Assembly: GCA_031257135.1 (NCBI GenBank)
Contig: JAIRPH010000224.1
Location: 1-7,219 of the forward strand
Origin: Spirochaetaceae bacterium
GTDB taxonomy: Bacteria > Spirochaetota > Spirochaetia > Treponematales > Breznakiellaceae
Direction of reading: 5' to 3'
Length of the DNA stretch: 7,219 bases
Part shown: in pieces, positions 5,906-7,219 of the stretch
How the letters are laid out: each line of letters begins with the position of its first letter
Numbering within the stretch: position 1 is the first letter of the stretch
Position numbers and translations under genes: made by a program
Notes under the pieces: model-generated
What the model was told of the DNA's origin: nothing
Databases searched by the model: none
Seen by the model: the letters and a program-made list of their open reading frames with translations, nothing else

Positions 5906-6643
5906 TTATATAAATGGTACTGGTTTACTTTTAAATTCATAGGTCAAGTTCCTATTTCGTTCCCCTATTTTCTTTGCGGGTATTCCAACATTGATTGTAA
6001 AGGGTTCTATATCTTTTGTAACCACCGCTCCAGCTCCTATTACGGCTCCTTCTCCTATAGTACAACCCGGTAATACAATGACACGAGGACCAAGCCATAC
6101 TCTATCCTGTATTATGATCTTTTTGTTTTTTGAACTTTCACAACTAAAATCGCTGTTGTTATGATTATGCTGTTCCGTCCACAGCCAAACCCCATGGCTG
6201 AAATTTACATTTTTTCCTATTTCGATCCCATTGCGGGCATCTAAAATGCTATGATGCCCAATAATCGATCCTTTGCCAATTGTTAATTTATGAGGACTTC
6301 TAATCTCCGCTCCGCCGTATAGTATTACATTCTTTTCCATTTTAATCTTTAAGATATACTTATATATAACGTTTCTAACAGAATGAAACGATATTTTACC
6401 TGTTTGCAGTATTGCGTAAAATATCAAGCCGTTTACCCAATACGCTATAGCTGTTTTAATTGTTTTTTTACGAGCGGTATTATTGTTAGAAACAATCTGC
6501 GTGTCAGCCGATTGTTTGTTATTGTTTCTTCTTGGTGAAGCATAAAAAACGAACGACAAAATAAAAGCGGAAATGTTGAAAATAGGTTTAAGTAATAATA
6601 AAACCAATACAACAATTAATAGCGTCCGGTATATCCCTTCCAT
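5906..6643 (-). CDS. Left-handed beta-helix (hexapeptide repeat) acyltransferase, probable surface polysaccharide O-acetyltransferase
   Basis: The family transfers acetyl or another acyl group from CoA to sugars. The 245-residue protein has an N-terminal hydrophobic stretch (about 7-34), a basic Asn-rich linker (36-62), a second hydrophobic stretch (64-80), then the catalytic part. From about 105 to 228 hexapeptide repeats form the beta-helix: 'LTIGKGSIIGHHSILDARNGIEIGKNV' positions, then 'DRVWLGPRVIVLPGCTIGEG' and 'AVIGAGAVVTKDI' to 'VGIPAKKIG'. His159 and His161 in the loop EQHNHNNSDF are candidates for the catalytic histidine. The N-terminal membrane segment is unusual for soluble members and suggests membrane attachment. 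The ribosome site GGAG (6652-6655) lies 8 bases before the ATG. The gene is much more AT-rich than the genes to its left, which fits horizontal transfer of a polysaccharide-modification gene. The acceptor sugar is unknown. No other polysaccharide gene is visible. Confidence 0.85.
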   Translation of the reverse strand: MEGIYRTLLIVVLVLLLLKPIFNISAFILSFVFYASPRRNNNKQSADTQIVSNNNTARKKTIKTAIAYWVNGLIFYAILQTGKISFHSVRNVIYKYILKIKMEKNVILYGGAEIRSPHKLTIGKGSIIGHHSILDARNGIEIGKNVNFSHGVWLWTEQHNHNNSDFSCESSKNKKIIIQDRVWLGPRVIVLPGCTIGEGAVIGAGAVVTKDIEPFTINVGIPAKKIGERNRNLTYEFKSKPVPFI

Positions 6644-6647
6644 ACTA

Positions 6648-6965
6648 TTATCTCCAGAACTTTTTTGCGTTATTTTTCCCGCACGTTTCAGAAAAACGAC
6701 GTATAACGTATTTAGATGCGAAGCCTCTGCTTGTTTTTCTTAACCGGTATAGAATGCTTATCGGATTAAGCCTATTTGCGAAAAGTATATAAAAAAGATT
6801 GATATGAGAATGTTGGGATGAGGTGACTATTCTAGCTCGAGTAATGAGTAATGAGTAATGAGTAATGAGTAATGAGTAATGAGTAATGAGTAATGAGTAA
6901 TGATGTTCGGCGTTTTTAATCTGCATTATCGTTTTTACCGTACTCTTTTTTAGGTTCTTTCCCAC
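6648..6965 (-). other. Doubtful open frame in the acyltransferase leader (105 codons, GTG start)
   Basis: A minus-strand frame runs from GTG (6963-6965) to TAA (6648-6650), ending 4 bases before the acyltransferase ATG. About a fifth of it (21 residues) is the SLLITHY heptad encoded by the 7-base tandem repeat, which is stop-free on this strand in every frame. The remaining part (about 60 residues, rich in Arg, Lys and Ser) matches no family I recognise. Its ribosome site is weak (CTGGAAA just before GTG). It is probably not a real protein. Alternatives are a decayed gene remnant or a leader peptide whose frame depends on repeat number. Confidence 0.2.
6839..6903. repeat. Tandem heptanucleotide repeat, nine perfect copies
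   Basis: The unit GTAATGA is repeated nine times without mismatch from 6841 to 6903, with a further GA at 6839-6840 continuing the pattern. On the minus strand the unit reads TCATTAC and encodes a cycling Ser-Leu-Leu-Ile-Thr-His-Tyr heptad in every frame with no stops. On the plus strand TAA and TGA occur in all frames. Perfect identity implies recent expansion by slippage, and copy number is likely to vary between strains. It lies in the presumed leader of the acyltransferase, about 195 bases before its ATG. Confidence 0.97.
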
Positions 6966-6984
6966 TTTCCAGTAGGATTTTTAA

Positions 6985-7013
6985 AGTATACTCAATTACA
7001 GAAAAAACGTCAA
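6985..7013 (-). promoter_or_regulatory. Sigma-70 promoter upstream of the acyltransferase
   Basis: On the minus strand TTGACG (7008-7013; 5/6 to consensus) and TATACT (6985-6990) are separated by exactly 17 bases (6991-7007). A start point near 6978 would make a leader of about 335 bases, including the heptanucleotide repeat, before the acyltransferase ATG. A-tracts directly upstream of the -35 (7014-7033) could act as an UP element. It lies 53 bases past the rlmE stop, so the acyltransferase need not depend on rlmE transcription. Confidence 0.75.
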
Positions 7014-7033
7014 GGCGTTTTTACGGATTTTTG

Positions 7034-7049
7034 TAAAAAATATTTTTTA
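7034..7049. repeat. 16-base perfect AT palindrome
   Basis: TAAAAAATATTTTTTA is a perfect palindrome between the rlmE stop and the -35 of the acyltransferase promoter. It has no GC stem, so it is a poor terminator. It may be a bent or easily melted upstream element. Confidence 0.5.
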
Positions 7050-7066
7050 GTAAGCGGAAATCGGTT

Positions 7067-7219
7067 TTAGGAATTCGTATTGTCTGTATGATTCTTGGGT
7101 TGCTTTTTTCCCAGTCCCAGGTAGTAGGTTTCAAAGGATTCCCGGCGGCAGGCTTGAGGTTTAAAACTCTTGCCGCTTGCAAATACTTCCCGGATACGCT
7201 TGAGCAGAGCGGCCGAGTC
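7067..7219 (-). CDS. rlmE: C-terminal end of RlmE/FtsJ, 23S rRNA 2'-O-methyltransferase (5' part beyond window)
   Basis: Reading the minus strand from the last base gives 50 residues in an open frame ending at TAA (7067-7069). The segment LLKRIREVFASGKSFKPQA followed by CRRESFETYYLGLGKK matches the end of the RrmJ/FtsJ fold. In that family the final strands read 'K-x-F-x-x-V/F ... KP-x-ASR-x-ESSEIYLLGLG'. RlmE methylates the ribose of U2552 of 23S rRNA (E. coli numbering) using S-adenosylmethionine. The SAM-binding motif and the catalytic K-D-K residues lie outside the window, so activity cannot be checked. The last ~12 residues (QPKNHTDNTNS) are a polar tail beyond the conserved domain. It lies upstream of the acyltransferase on the same strand but is separated from it by 423 bases containing a new promoter. 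Confidence 0.75.
   Translation of the reverse strand, partial: DSAALLKRIREVFASGKSFKPQACRRESFETYYLGLGKKQPKNHTDNTNS

Noticed and set aside
5735..6073. 112-codon plus-strand frame crossing the pduL promoter
   Set aside because: It covers the promoter region and the 3' end of the acyltransferase, is rich in Tyr, Ser and Phe without motifs, and lacks a ribosome site I could trust.
6839..6903. CRISPR array
   Set aside because: The repeats are 7 bases long and contiguous with no spacers, so this is a simple tandem repeat.
7014..7066. Terminator for rlmE
   Set aside because: Only an AT palindrome and A/T tracts are present; without a GC stem it does not qualify.

Overview
The window most likely comes from a host-associated spirochaete of the Treponema type, for example a termite-gut treponeme. 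This is an inference from gene content: a C-terminal fragment of a DUF3782 / PD-(D/E)XK-like protein of a kind often multi-copy in such treponemes, a stand-alone PduL phosphotransacylase, an archaeal-type (Ogg2) 8-oxoguanine glycosylase, and a fairly GC-rich core interrupted by an AT-rich surface-polysaccharide-type gene. No rRNA, tRNA, CRISPR array, insertion sequence or phage gene was seen.

Left part, plus strand. The tail of a DUF3782-type gene (1-228) is followed by about 217 bases of GC-rich non-coding DNA with several small hairpins and one plausible terminator. Then comes a compact four-gene run. It holds an ABC-3 (ZnuB/TroC-like) metal permease (about 446-1282), a lipoprotein with a DUF1980-like C-terminal domain (1279-1842), a DUF917 / S-methyl-thiohydantoin-desulfurase-family protein (1860-2951) and a hydantoinase/oxoprolinase-family ASKHA ATPase (2948-4510). 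Two of the three junctions are ATGA overlaps and the third gap is 17 bases, so the four are very probably one translationally coupled operon. The last two genes form a familiar pair, probably acting on a hydantoin- or oxoproline-like ring. Their coupling to a metal permease that lacks its ATPase and binding protein here is the odd feature.

Middle part, minus strand. An 8-oxoguanine DNA glycosylase/lyase (5165-4536) converges on the operon with only 25 bases between stop codons. It lies directly downstream of pduL (5765-5187). pduL has a near-consensus sigma-70 promoter (TTGACA, 17 bases, TATACT), and the two genes probably share this transcript. PduL makes acetyl-phosphate (or propionyl-phosphate) from the CoA ester. 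It lacks the N-terminal extension that targets the enzyme to bacterial microcompartments.

Right part, minus strand. An AT-rich left-handed beta-helix acyltransferase (6643-5906), probably a surface polysaccharide O-acetyltransferase, is preceded by a 423-base region (6644-7066). That region carries a second near-consensus promoter (TTGACG, 17 bases, TATACT), then nine perfect tandem copies of a 7-base repeat (6841-6903), then a good ribosome binding site. The repeat would lie inside a long leader RNA. The window ends in the C-terminal 50 codons of a gene recognisable as rlmE/ftsJ (23S rRNA 2'-O-methyltransferase).

Nothing here amounts to a clearly new system. The best leads are the heptanucleotide repeat in the acyltransferase leader and the mixed metal-permease / lipoprotein / DUF917 / oxoprolinase operon.
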